From: Mageeibacillus sp. UBA5770
GTDB taxonomy: Bacteria; Bacillota_A; Clostridia; Saccharofermentanales; Saccharofermentanaceae
DNA length: 25,959 bases
Reading direction: 5' to 3'
Assembly: GCA_002418705.1 (NCBI GenBank)
Contig: DIEQ01000028.1
Coordinates: 1-25,959, forward strand
A model generated the notes under the pieces. The model did no database searches, was not told the DNA's origin, and saw nothing but the letters and a program-made list of their open reading frames with translations. The position numbers and the translations under genes are program-made. Every line of letters starts with the position of its first letter. Position 1 is the first letter of the stretch. Positions 1 through 6,857 of this stretch are shown here, piece by piece.

Positions 1-763
1 CGCTCTGTTTTTTCTTTCCTTCAATAAGTCCGGCGGAAATTTGAATCGCGTCACGTATGAGCCGGTCCTTTTCCCTGGCGGCATTGATTTCCTGTTCAAG
101 GATAAGAGCCTGCTTCTCAGACTCCTCAATTTCTGTTTCTTTATCCTGAAGACCGGACAGTTCCTCCTCGATCTGCGGGATCAGTCCGCCCGGACCGCGG
201 AGTGCTAAAAGCTTCGATGAGGCTCCGACAAGGCGCGCCTTGATCTGTTCATATGAATATAGCTCATTCCCGGTACCGGCCAGGTTTGCAAGCCTTGCCG
301 AGATATCAGCCGTCTCTTTCTCGGAAGATGAAAAGTTACTTGCCAGCTGTCCGACAAATACCGTATTAATAAATTCGGCTTCACTTATCGCGAAAAGATA
401 TTCGCCGACATCACTTTGCGCCAAATCGATCTTCTGCCCGGAGGGAAGAAGCGTAAGCGAAGTCTTGTCGTCGGCTTTTCTCTTAAGGAAGGTCTTTTCA
501 AGAAGATACGTCCTGCCCCCGTGCTGAAACTCGACGGACCCGCCGAAAGACTTGCCGTTCCAGGGTGTGAATTTCCTGCGGTCGTTCTCCTTCATGCGTG
601 AAGAATTCCGCGAAAAGCCGTAAAACATGGCACGGATGAAGGACAGAATCGTACTCTTCCCGAACTCATTGTCTTCGACAAAAAGATTCATGCCCGGATC
701 AAAGGTCAGCGTGACATCCTGAAGCTTTCCAAAAGAGGTTATATGCAGATTATTGATCTTCAG
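1..763 (-). CDS. yhaN: YhaN-like AAA ATPase (SMC/SbcC-type), N-terminal part only
   Basis: The 254 visible codons read in one frame to the window edge, so the C-terminal part is missing. The N-terminus has the start typical of YhaN/SbcC-like ATPases (KINNLHITSFGKLQD), then a P-loop and the YGFSR segment, and from about residue 200 a charged Glu/Lys-rich stretch that looks like the beginning of a coiled coil. In this family the ATPase partners a nuclease of the YhaO/SbcD type in DNA end processing; the yhaO gene directly upstream supports this. Oddities: the P-loop reads EDNEFGKST, so the first glycine of GxxxxGK[ST] is Glu. There is no ATG or GTG near the family's usual N-terminus. An in-frame TGA lies just upstream, and the best-fitting start is CTG at 763, nine bases after GGAGAGG (773-779); two ATT codons (767-769, 764-766) are alternatives. 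The start overlaps the yhaO stop by 14 bases, suggesting translational coupling. Confidence 0.85.
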   Translation of the reverse strand, partial: MKINNLHITSFGKLQDVTLTFDPGMNLFVEDNEFGKSTILSFIRAMFYGFSRNSSRMKENDRRKFTPWNGKSFGGSVEFQHGGRTYLLEKTFLKRKADDKTSLTLLPSGQKIDLAQSDVGEYLFAISEAEFINTVFVGQLASNFSSSEKETADISARLANLAGTGNELYSYEQIKARLVGASSKLLALRGPGGLIPQIEEELSGLQDKETEIEESEKQALILEQEINAAREKDRLIRDAIQISAGLIEGKKKQS

Positions 764-1934
764 AATAATTCACCTCTCCTTCGAATGCCCGCAGCCCGAT
801 TGTCAGCGCCTGTTCGTATTCGGAGGCCTGTGCCGCATCTCCTGCTGACCTTGCGTTTTCCAGCTTTTTGAGCAGGAGATCAGCAAAAACACCCCGCAGG
901 GAAGTCTCACGGCGGAGCTCTTCGGGGTCGTCATATGACTGTGTCTGATCCTTTATACGGACCGCAAAAACGATTTCCGATAAAAATTCACGGAGGCTGA
1001 CAATATTGGGAGTGAAATCCGGGGGAAGCGATCCTGTAAGTGTTATCCGGAAGGCACTGTGTGCATAATCCGGACCATATTCAGTCCGCAGAAAGGTAAT
1101 AATTCGTTCTTCAAGCTGCTGCTGCGTGCCGGCACCGTCAACGGAAATGTCCGGGCAGAAATAACTTCTGCGGTTGACAGGGACAAAGGAAAGGTCAGCT
1201 GCTCCTTTTGAAAGGGTTCCTGCATATACGCCTCGAGGTCCGGGTTCGTCAAACCCGCGGGCCTCAGGGCATCCCGGATACGCATAAAAAGTATTGATTT
1301 CCTTGTGTACTCCACTCTTTTCGTGGACATGGCCGAGTGCGACATAATCAGCGCCGCATCGGGCAATCCAATCCCGGAGCACCGGATTATATGAACGCTT
1401 TTCAGCTGCGGTTTCGGCGATTTCGCCGTGCAATAATACGATATGAAGGGTGTCCTTCGGATAGCCGGCGTCTTCGACAGAAAAATCCGGCGGGCAGAGT
1501 GTTGCCGGCGCCCTGATCCCCGTAAAAGCCGCTCCCCAGACTACAGCGCAAAGATCCGGAAAGTAAAAAGACGAGAAACCATCTTTGAAAATATAGACAT
1601 TCCCGGGCCAGACCGATGTCATATAAGGGGAATCCTGGGTATAGGGATCATGATTCCCCGGAGCTATGACAATGATTGTCTCAGGAATTGATCTGAAGCT
1701 GTTTATAACAGAGCGCAGCTGATCGCCGGAGAGACGGAGCTGGTCAATCACATCGCCGGCCAAAAGGAGCAGCTGGATTTTATCCTGAAGGCAAAGGTCA
1801 ATAACGGCACGAAAAGCTGCCTGCTGTTCTCCCTGCCTGATTGCTGCCTTCTGTGCATTCAATGCGGCAAAAGGTGAGCCCAAGTGAAAATCAGCAGCGT
1901 GAACCACGCGAATCTTACTCAAACAGTCAGCCAT
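750..1934 (-). CDS. yhaO: YhaO/SbcD-type metallophosphoesterase, DNA repair exonuclease family
   Basis: 394 residues. The calcineurin-like metallophosphoesterase signature is complete: D15-x-H17 in AADFHLG, D61 in LAGDVID, N94-H95 in PGNHD, H169 in LLHGE, and H202/H204 in GHVHEK. This predicts a two-metal nuclease active site in the cytoplasm. About 170 residues follow as the C-terminal region seen in YhaO-like proteins. In this family the nuclease works with a coiled-coil ATPase, which is the next gene here and overlaps this one, so the two are probably made together as a complex. The start is ATG at 1934 after an AAAGGG motif. A leftward promoter TTGAGT-17-TAGAAT lies at 1981-2009 and its -10 box falls inside a 33-bp palindrome. 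SbcD proper is an alternative name; the pairing with a YhaN-like protein argues for YhaO. Confidence 0.88.
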   Translation of the reverse strand: MADCLSKIRVVHAADFHLGSPFAALNAQKAAIRQGEQQAAFRAVIDLCLQDKIQLLLLAGDVIDQLRLSGDQLRSVINSFRSIPETIIVIAPGNHDPYTQDSPYMTSVWPGNVYIFKDGFSSFYFPDLCAVVWGAAFTGIRAPATLCPPDFSVEDAGYPKDTLHIVLLHGEIAETAAEKRSYNPVLRDWIARCGADYVALGHVHEKSGVHKEINTFYAYPGCPEARGFDEPGPRGVYAGTLSKGAADLSFVPVNRRSYFCPDISVDGAGTQQQLEERIITFLRTEYGPDYAHSAFRITLTGSLPPDFTPNIVSLREFLSEIVFAVRIKDQTQSYDDPEELRRETSLRGVFADLLLKKLENARSAGDAAQASEYEQALTIGLRAFEGEVNYSEDQ

Positions 1935-1944
1935 TTCCCGCCCT

Positions 1945-1973
1945 TTCTCAAAAATACGCCGTCATGCTATAAT
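1945..1973 (+). promoter_or_regulatory. Possible rightward promoter for cls, face to face with the yhaO promoter
   Basis: The left arm of the palindrome contains a perfect TATAAT (1968-1973) on the plus strand, with TTCTCA (1945-1950, 4 of 6 to TTGACA) 17 bases upstream. If used, it would start near 1980 and give cls a leader of about 145 bases. I see no better promoter between here and cls, but the -35 is weak. Confidence 0.3.
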
Positions 1974-1993
1974 GATACTCATTCTAGCATGAC
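1961..1993. promoter_or_regulatory. 33-bp near-perfect palindrome, probable operator
   Basis: GTCATGCTA at 1961-1969 and TAGCATGAC at 1985-1993 are a perfect 9-bp inverted pair. Inside them AATGA (1971-1975) pairs with TCATT (1979-1983) around a 3-base centre, with one mismatch step on each side. 28 of 33 positions are symmetric. It covers the -10 box and predicted transcription start of the yhaO promoter, the usual place for a repressor dimer. It does not resemble the Firmicutes LexA box. No T-run follows directly on either strand, so a terminator is unlikely. Confidence 0.7.
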
Positions 1994-2009
1994 AAAAAAA
2001 CATACTCAA
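1981..2009 (-). promoter_or_regulatory. Promoter of yhaO-yhaN
   Basis: On the minus strand TTGAGT (2004-2009) and TAGAAT (1981-1986) are separated by 17 bases, a good sigma-A type match. The predicted start near 1974 gives a leader of about 40 bases before the yhaO ATG. The -10 box sits in one arm of the 33-bp palindrome. Confidence 0.6.
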
Positions 2010-2125
2010 GTAATAATAATATTGTTTTAGAAATAATTATCAGCCAAATATAGTCCCGCGATTTTTGCAGTATAAACGTTTTGATAATTCATTATATCTG
2101 AAAGATCTTGCCTTGTGGAGGACTT

Positions 2126-3700
2126 ATGCCGTCACGCGAAAAAAATGAAAAGCGAATATTTATTAACGCTACTGTCCGATTAGTGGTACTCGCACTCGGA
2201 TTATGCCTCCAGCTAGCGCTTGCAATCGCTCTTTCGTTCTTTTTGGAGAGAACATCCGTTACAGTTTTGGTTCTGATGTATGTTATAGCCTCGATGGCTT
2301 TCGTATATGTTTCCGCACATCACGACAATCCTTCAACACGGCCATTCTGGCTGCTGCTGATTGCCATTTTTCCTACCTTCGGCCTGATCATTTACCTCAT
2401 GTGGGGGCGCCCCAGACACGGTACCCGCCGCCATTCTCTTGAGATGGCTTCCCAGAAAGATGCCGCGGAGGCGCGCATTAAGTATATGGAAGATCTGCAG
2501 GAGACAGCCGGGCGCTCAGACCTAGAATTGTCCGCAGAGTACCCCAATGTCTGGAACACAAGCCGTTACCTGCGCGCCTTCGGGTTCCCGGTATATGGTG
2601 ATACAAAGATCACCTATTTCCCGAGCGGCGAAGAACTTTTTGCAGACTGCCTGTCCTATATGAAGAATGCCCAGAAGAGTATATTCCTCTCCTTCTTTAT
2701 CCTGCGCGAAGGCAGACTGTGGCAGGATTTCTATACAGTTCTCCGTGAAAAGGCGCTGGCAGGTGTAGACGTCCGGCTGCTGATTGATGATGCCGGCACT
2801 ATGTTCAACATTTCGGCGGATTTTATCGCGGAACTTCAGCGGAATGCAATCCAGGTAGAGCTGTTTAACCCGACGCACCGGTATTTGAATAATCTATACC
2901 TGAATTACAGAAATCACCAGAAAATCATTGTCATTGACTCTGAGGTCGGATATACCGGAGGAGTCAATCTGGCCGATGAATACGCCAACTACACCGCGCC
3001 TTTCGGCTATTGGAAGGATACGGGCCTTCGCCTGGAAGGACAAGGTGTATTCGGACTTACAGTTACCTTTATTGACATGTGGGACCAGACCAGACGGCAG
3101 CTCTCAAAATCGTATGCCGGTTACAGACCCTCGTATCATATCAATGAAGAGGGATACTGCCAGGTCTTCTGTGACGGCCCTTCCAACAACCCGTGCAATC
3201 CGGCGGAAGGCCTTATTTTCCGGATGATTGAGTCGGCACAGAAGTATGTCTATCTGACCACACCTTATCTGGCCGTGTCTCAGTCTCTTATTGATACAAT
3301 CTGCCGGGTAGCCAAGAGCGGCATCCGCGTGGTTCTGCTTGTACCTTATCAGCTGGACCACTGGTATGTATTCGAAGTCACCCAAAGCTATTTTGCATCT
3401 CTGATTGACTGCGGCGTGGAGGTATACCGGTTCTCGCCCGGCATGCTGCATGCCAAGATGATTGTTGCGGACGATGTTCATGCGCTTGTGGGTACGATTA
3501 ATCTCGATAACCGCAGTTTCTACAGCCAATATGAGGACGGCGTCTGGTTCTGCGGCAAAAAAGCGGTTGCAGATGTTAAGACGGATATTGAAAACAGCCT
3601 TGCCAGAAGTTACCGGGTAACTCTGGAAGACTGTAAAAAAATCGGACCTTTACGGTCCGCTTTCGGGCTTCTGCTTCGTATGTTTTCACCGCTCATGTAG
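2126..3700 (+). CDS. cls: Cardiolipin synthase, PLD superfamily
   Basis: 524 residues from the ATG at 2126, chosen because GGAGG (2117-2121) precedes it; the longer frame starting at TTG 2108 would put this site inside the coding region. Three hydrophobic segments lie near residues 18-41, 44-63 and 73-94, as in the PLDc_N region of bacterial cardiolipin synthases, followed by two phospholipase D domains. Both HxKxxxxD motifs are intact: H264-K266-D271 (NHQKIIVID) and H442-K444-D449 (LHAKMIVAD). The enzyme joins two phosphatidylglycerols into cardiolipin and glycerol at the membrane. Length is normal for the family (about 480-530). The last codons also hold the terminator hairpin of the opposing manA transcript (3643-3659), so this 3' end is under double constraint. 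The next gene, manA, is convergent with only 12 bases between stops. Confidence 0.93.
   Translation: MPSREKNEKRIFINATVRLVVLALGLCLQLALAIALSFFLERTSVTVLVLMYVIASMAFVYVSAHHDNPSTRPFWLLLIAIFPTFGLIIYLMWGRPRHGTRRHSLEMASQKDAAEARIKYMEDLQETAGRSDLELSAEYPNVWNTSRYLRAFGFPVYGDTKITYFPSGEELFADCLSYMKNAQKSIFLSFFILREGRLWQDFYTVLREKALAGVDVRLLIDDAGTMFNISADFIAELQRNAIQVELFNPTHRYLNNLYLNYRNHQKIIVIDSEVGYTGGVNLADEYANYTAPFGYWKDTGLRLEGQGVFGLTVTFIDMWDQTRRQLSKSYAGYRPSYHINEEGYCQVFCDGPSNNPCNPAEGLIFRMIESAQKYVYLTTPYLAVSQSLIDTICRVAKSGIRVVLLVPYQLDHWYVFEVTQSYFASLIDCGVEVYRFSPGMLHAKMIVADDVHALVGTINLDNRSFYSQYEDGVWFCGKKAVADVKTDIENSLARSYRVTLEDCKKIGPLRSAFGLLLRMFSPLM
3634..3660 (-). terminator. Terminator of the helicase-manA transcript, inside the 3' end of cls
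   Basis: Read on the minus strand, CGGACC - GTAAA - GGTCCG (3643-3659) is a perfect 6-bp GC-rich stem. It is followed after one A by seven T's (the A-run at 3635-3641 on the plus strand). It lies about 55-75 bases past the manA stop, within cls codons. Confidence 0.75.
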
Positions 3701-3712
3701 AGCGGGTTCAGA

Positions 3713-4690
3713 TTACCTGACTGTAAGGAGAACCTCACAGGTTCCTTCGATCCGGTATTTGCCCGTTCCGGCAGGAATAAATACAGAAGCTCCTTTGGCC
3801 GCACCCATGACACCATGATCCCCGAATCCCGGGTTATCAAAATAGATTCCGGCTTCACCGCTGAGGAATACGAGGGAGGCGAAGGATCTTTGGTCGCAGA
3901 CAAGTTCTGCAGATGATTCTATCGAAAGAAGATCTACAGTAAAGTGGTCGCAGGATGCCAGGCGCGCAGACTTGTATCCGTCGCGCTGCGTATGCGTCGG
4001 TACTTCGGGCTTGCCGGGTACAAAGCCGGTATTGGTAACGGCTATTGCCTGTTCAATATGGAGCTGGCGCTTGTCGCCGTTTTTATCTGTCCTGTTATAA
4101 TCATAGACACGGTATGTCGTATCAGAGTTCTGCTGGATTTCAGCAATCAAAATGCCTTTTCCGATTGTATGGATGGTTCCCGCCTCGATGAAAAATACAT
4201 CGCCTTTTTTGACAGGCACACGGTTCAGCACTTCGCTGATCGTGTTTTTTTCTATATGCCTGCGCATTTCATCCTTGGTGATCGCCCTGGAAAAGCCATA
4301 ATAGATGTATGCATCTTCCTGCGCGTCGAGTACATACCACATTTCTGTTTTCCCGAGACCGCCTTCGTGGAGGCCGGCATATTCGTCGTCCGGGTGTACC
4401 TGAATCGAAAGATCTTTCTTCACATCAAGGAATTTAATAAGGACCGGGAAATATTCCGACAGCGAATTGTTCTCGCCAAGAACCTCCCGGGTTCCGGCGA
4501 AAATAGCTTCATCAAGCTTCTTTCCGGCGAGAGGGCCGTCGAGAATCGTTGAGGCACCTGCGGCATTGCAGGAGAGCATCCAGGCTTCGGCTACGGTCGG
4601 CGAATCGGAGAGGATACCAAATTCGTGTTTGAGACGTTCTCCTCCCCATATATAATCCTTGATTGCCGGCTTAAGTTTGAGCGGGTACAT
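3713..4690 (-). CDS. manA: Mannose-6-phosphate isomerase, type I (short Firmicutes form)
   Basis: 325 residues from the ATG at 4690, which has GGAGG (4695-4699) four bases upstream; the earlier in-frame ATG at 4702 overlaps that site and is unlikely. The enzyme interconverts mannose-6-phosphate and fructose-6-phosphate using a zinc ion in a cupin fold. The expected ligands are visible: Q97 and H99 in SIQVHP, E116 in KTEMWY, H174 in AGTIHT; the arginine of the YRVYDYNR segment is also present. Length matches the roughly 315-325 residue Bacillus/Clostridium form, not the 390-residue enteric form. It starts 14 bases after the helicase stop, so the two are very probably co-transcribed. Its transcript should end at the hairpin inside cls. 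Confidence 0.93.
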   Translation of the reverse strand: MYPLKLKPAIKDYIWGGERLKHEFGILSDSPTVAEAWMLSCNAAGASTILDGPLAGKKLDEAIFAGTREVLGENNSLSEYFPVLIKFLDVKKDLSIQVHPDDEYAGLHEGGLGKTEMWYVLDAQEDAYIYYGFSRAITKDEMRRHIEKNTISEVLNRVPVKKGDVFFIEAGTIHTIGKGILIAEIQQNSDTTYRVYDYNRTDKNGDKRQLHIEQAIAVTNTGFVPGKPEVPTHTQRDGYKSARLASCDHFTVDLLSIESSAELVCDQRSFASLVFLSGEAGIYFDNPGFGDHGVMGAAKGASVFIPAGTGKYRIEGTCEVLLTVR

Positions 4691-4704
4691 ATATCCTCCC
4701 ATAA

Positions 4705-5826
4705 TCAGTTCGCAGCTGACAGGTCTTCAACCTGAACTTTTGTGTATTTAATAATTTCTTCCATTCGCTGTGTCTCGAGATAGGACACGAATGTATAGGC
4801 AGCACCCTTCTTCTGGGCACGTCCGGTACGTCCGATTCTGTGCAGGTAATATTCGTTTTCCTTTGGCACGTCGTAGTTGAATACGCCGTCGACGTCAGCA
4901 ACGTCGATGCCGCGGGCTGCGATGTCGGTCGCTATGAGGATAGGGAAGCTTCCCTTCCTGTAGCCGTCCATAATGCGGTTTCTTGTATTCTGGTTAATAT
5001 CCCCGTGCAGGCAGTCGGCCGCTATCCCGGCGCGCTGGAGACGTTCCGTCAGATGGCGGACGCGGGTCTTGGTGTTGCAGAATACGATAATCTTGGACAG
5101 CTTTTTTGAGTCCATAATTTTGAGGAGGGCATCAAGCTTGTCCTTCTCGGCAACGGCCATTGTATACTGTCTGATCTGCGGCATGTCTTCGGCCTTCGGG
5201 GCGACATCGATGTCAACGGCACCCTGCAGGTACTGCCAGGAAATATCCATGACATCGCGGGACATCGTAGCTGAAAACAGTGCGACCTGCTTATCAGACG
5301 GCGTAAGATCAAGTATTTTACGTATGTCCTTGATAAAGCCCATGTTGAGCATTTCGTCGGCTTCATCGAGAATAACGGAATAGACGGACGATATGTCAAT
5401 CGTTCTCCGGTTCACATGATCGAGGAGACGTCCCGGCGTGGCTACGACAATCTGGGGGTGTGCAGCAAGTTCCTTGAACTGCTTGTCGAGGCTCTGTCCG
5501 CCGATGACTGCGCAGATTTTGAGACCGTGAATGTATTGGCCGATGCTTTTGAGTTCGGAGCAGATCTGGAGGGCAAGCTCTCTGGTCGGGCAGAGAATCA
5601 GGTCCTGTACAAATTTAGTGTCCATGTTCAGGTATTCCAGGAGCGGGATGCCGTATGCAAAGGTCTTGCCTGTACCTGTCGGCGCCTTGGCAATTAGATT
5701 ATAGCCATCCATCATGACAGGGATCGCCTGTTTCTGTACGGAGGTCGGTGTGTGAAGCTCAAGTTTTTCGAGGGCCTTTGTGATTTCTTTGGACAGGGTA
5801 AGGTCAGAGAATGTGTTTACTTCCAT
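4705..5826 (-). CDS. DEAD-box ATP-dependent RNA helicase, core only
   Basis: 373 residues with every helicase motif in order: Q motif TPTSVQKQAIP, motif I APTGTGKT (48-55), Ia PTRELALQ, Ib TPGRLLDH, II DEAD (154-157), III SAT (185-187), IV IIVFCNTK, V ATDIAARGID and VI HRIGRTGR. The protein stops soon after motif VI, so it lacks the C-terminal RNA-binding domain of DbpA or the basic tail of CshA/DeaD; it is a minimal two-lobe helicase. A role in RNA unwinding, such as ribosome assembly or mRNA decay, is inferred from the family. Start is ATG 5826 with AGAAAGGA upstream. That ribosome binding site follows directly on a hairpin (5848-5862) downstream of corA, so helicase expression may depend on read-through or on an internal promoter I could not identify. 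Confidence 0.92.
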   Translation of the reverse strand: MEVNTFSDLTLSKEITKALEKLELHTPTSVQKQAIPVMMDGYNLIAKAPTGTGKTFAYGIPLLEYLNMDTKFVQDLILCPTRELALQICSELKSIGQYIHGLKICAVIGGQSLDKQFKELAAHPQIVVATPGRLLDHVNRRTIDISSVYSVILDEADEMLNMGFIKDIRKILDLTPSDKQVALFSATMSRDVMDISWQYLQGAVDIDVAPKAEDMPQIRQYTMAVAEKDKLDALLKIMDSKKLSKIIVFCNTKTRVRHLTERLQRAGIAADCLHGDINQNTRNRIMDGYRKGSFPILIATDIAARGIDVADVDGVFNYDVPKENEYYLHRIGRTGRAQKKGAAYTFVSYLETQRMEEIIKYTKVQVEDLSAAN

Positions 5827-5843
5827 TTAGATCCTTTCTTGGT

Positions 5844-5862
5844 AAAAGGGCGCTGTGCGCCC
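5844..5862 (-). terminator. Hairpin between the Mg transporter gene and the helicase gene
   Basis: On the minus strand GGGCGC - ACA - GCGCCC (5848-5862) is a perfect 6-bp, all-GC stem followed by TTTT (5844-5847). The T-run is short, so termination may be partial. It ends about 20 bases before the helicase start. Confidence 0.6.
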
Positions 5863-5868
5863 GGGCAT

Positions 5869-6849
5869 TTACAGATATTTCTTTCGTTTACAAAACCAGA
5901 TGGTACCTACCGTCACAAGGACTGCCGCCAGGATAAGCAGAAGGTATCCATATTTCCAGCTGATCTCCGGCATGAGCCTGAAGTTCATTCCATACCAGCT
6001 TGTCAGAACCATAAGCGGCAGAAAAATCGTGGATACCACGGTAAACAGTCTCATCATCAGGTTGGCATCGATGTCGGTCTGCTGCTGGTAAGCATCACGA
6101 AGCTGCATGACGCTCTCTCGAAGTGTTATGGATGCACGTTCAAGACGGTCCAGCCGCGTACCTATAAGATGAAACATGCGGAGGGCGTCCGGCTGAATAA
6201 CGTTATTATCATTCTCTTCCAGTATATCCGATAGGTCAACCATTAGTCCCATATATTGCATAAGATCAAGCGTCTTCTGTCTCATTCTGAAAATAATCGC
6301 CGGATAATCCAGCTTAACCCCTTCCAGAAGCTTTTCTTCGAGGATGGTTTCGGCCTCGTCAATCCCCCGCATCAGCGCAACATCCTGCGCTATGATCTTT
6401 TCAATCAAAATGAACAGCACTCGTTCCGGGAGAATGTGCGGTACATGCTTTGCAAGCCTCTCGGACAAAAGTGATTCCTTCACAGCCTCAATCAGGCCGC
6501 TTGGCTGAGAGACAATCACAATTCCGGCCGGTACAAGAAAGAAGGTTATCTCTTCTGTATGCAGTCCGGTATCATTGTCGGAAATTGAATTGAGGACACC
6601 GTAGATGAGTCCATCGAGCATTTCAATCTTCGGAATCTGAATGGCATCATTGATGCATTCCTGGATGGCATATTCAGGAAACTGAAGAGCTTTTCTATGC
6701 TGGGATACCTCTTCCACTGTCAGGAATGCAATATACCTGTCGTTCATATCTACAGCGGAAGAAGACAAATTCCTCCTGGCAAACCGGGCCAGGAGTTCCG
6801 GTTTTTCAGAAGGTTTTTTATCGGGCTGATTGGTTGAAAAAACCTGCAT
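5869..6849 (-). CDS. corA: CorA-family magnesium/divalent cation transporter
   Basis: 326 residues. The C-terminus has the CorA layout: a long helical region, then a transmembrane segment ending in the GMN signature (YGMNF, about residues 286-290), a short loop (RLMPEISWKYGY) and a second transmembrane segment before a basic tail (KRKKYL). GMN forms the selectivity filter of the pentameric channel, so a role in Mg uptake is likely; Co or Zn transport cannot be excluded. The first 200 residues are the cytoplasmic domain and are divergent, as is usual. ATG 6849 follows the stop of the LTA-synthase-like gene by 8 bases, with GAGGTGG in that gap, so the two genes share a transcript. A hairpin follows its stop at 5848-5862. 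Confidence 0.9.
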   Translation of the reverse strand: MQVFSTNQPDKKPSEKPELLARFARRNLSSSAVDMNDRYIAFLTVEEVSQHRKALQFPEYAIQECINDAIQIPKIEMLDGLIYGVLNSISDNDTGLHTEEITFFLVPAGIVIVSQPSGLIEAVKESLLSERLAKHVPHILPERVLFILIEKIIAQDVALMRGIDEAETILEEKLLEGVKLDYPAIIFRMRQKTLDLMQYMGLMVDLSDILEENDNNVIQPDALRMFHLIGTRLDRLERASITLRESVMQLRDAYQQQTDIDANLMMRLFTVVSTIFLPLMVLTSWYGMNFRLMPEISWKYGYLLLILAAVLVTVGTIWFCKRKKYL

Positions 6850-6857
6850 GTGCCACC

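Noticed and set aside
3726..3750. Stem GAACC-TCACA-GGTTC after cls, possible cls terminator
   Set aside because: Only five base pairs, no T-run, and it lies inside manA.
3944..4552. 202-codon open frame on the plus strand
   Set aside because: Antisense shadow of manA.
5752..6234. 160-codon open frame on the plus strand crossing the helicase-corA junction
   Set aside because: It runs antisense across two real genes and a hairpin, with no family features.
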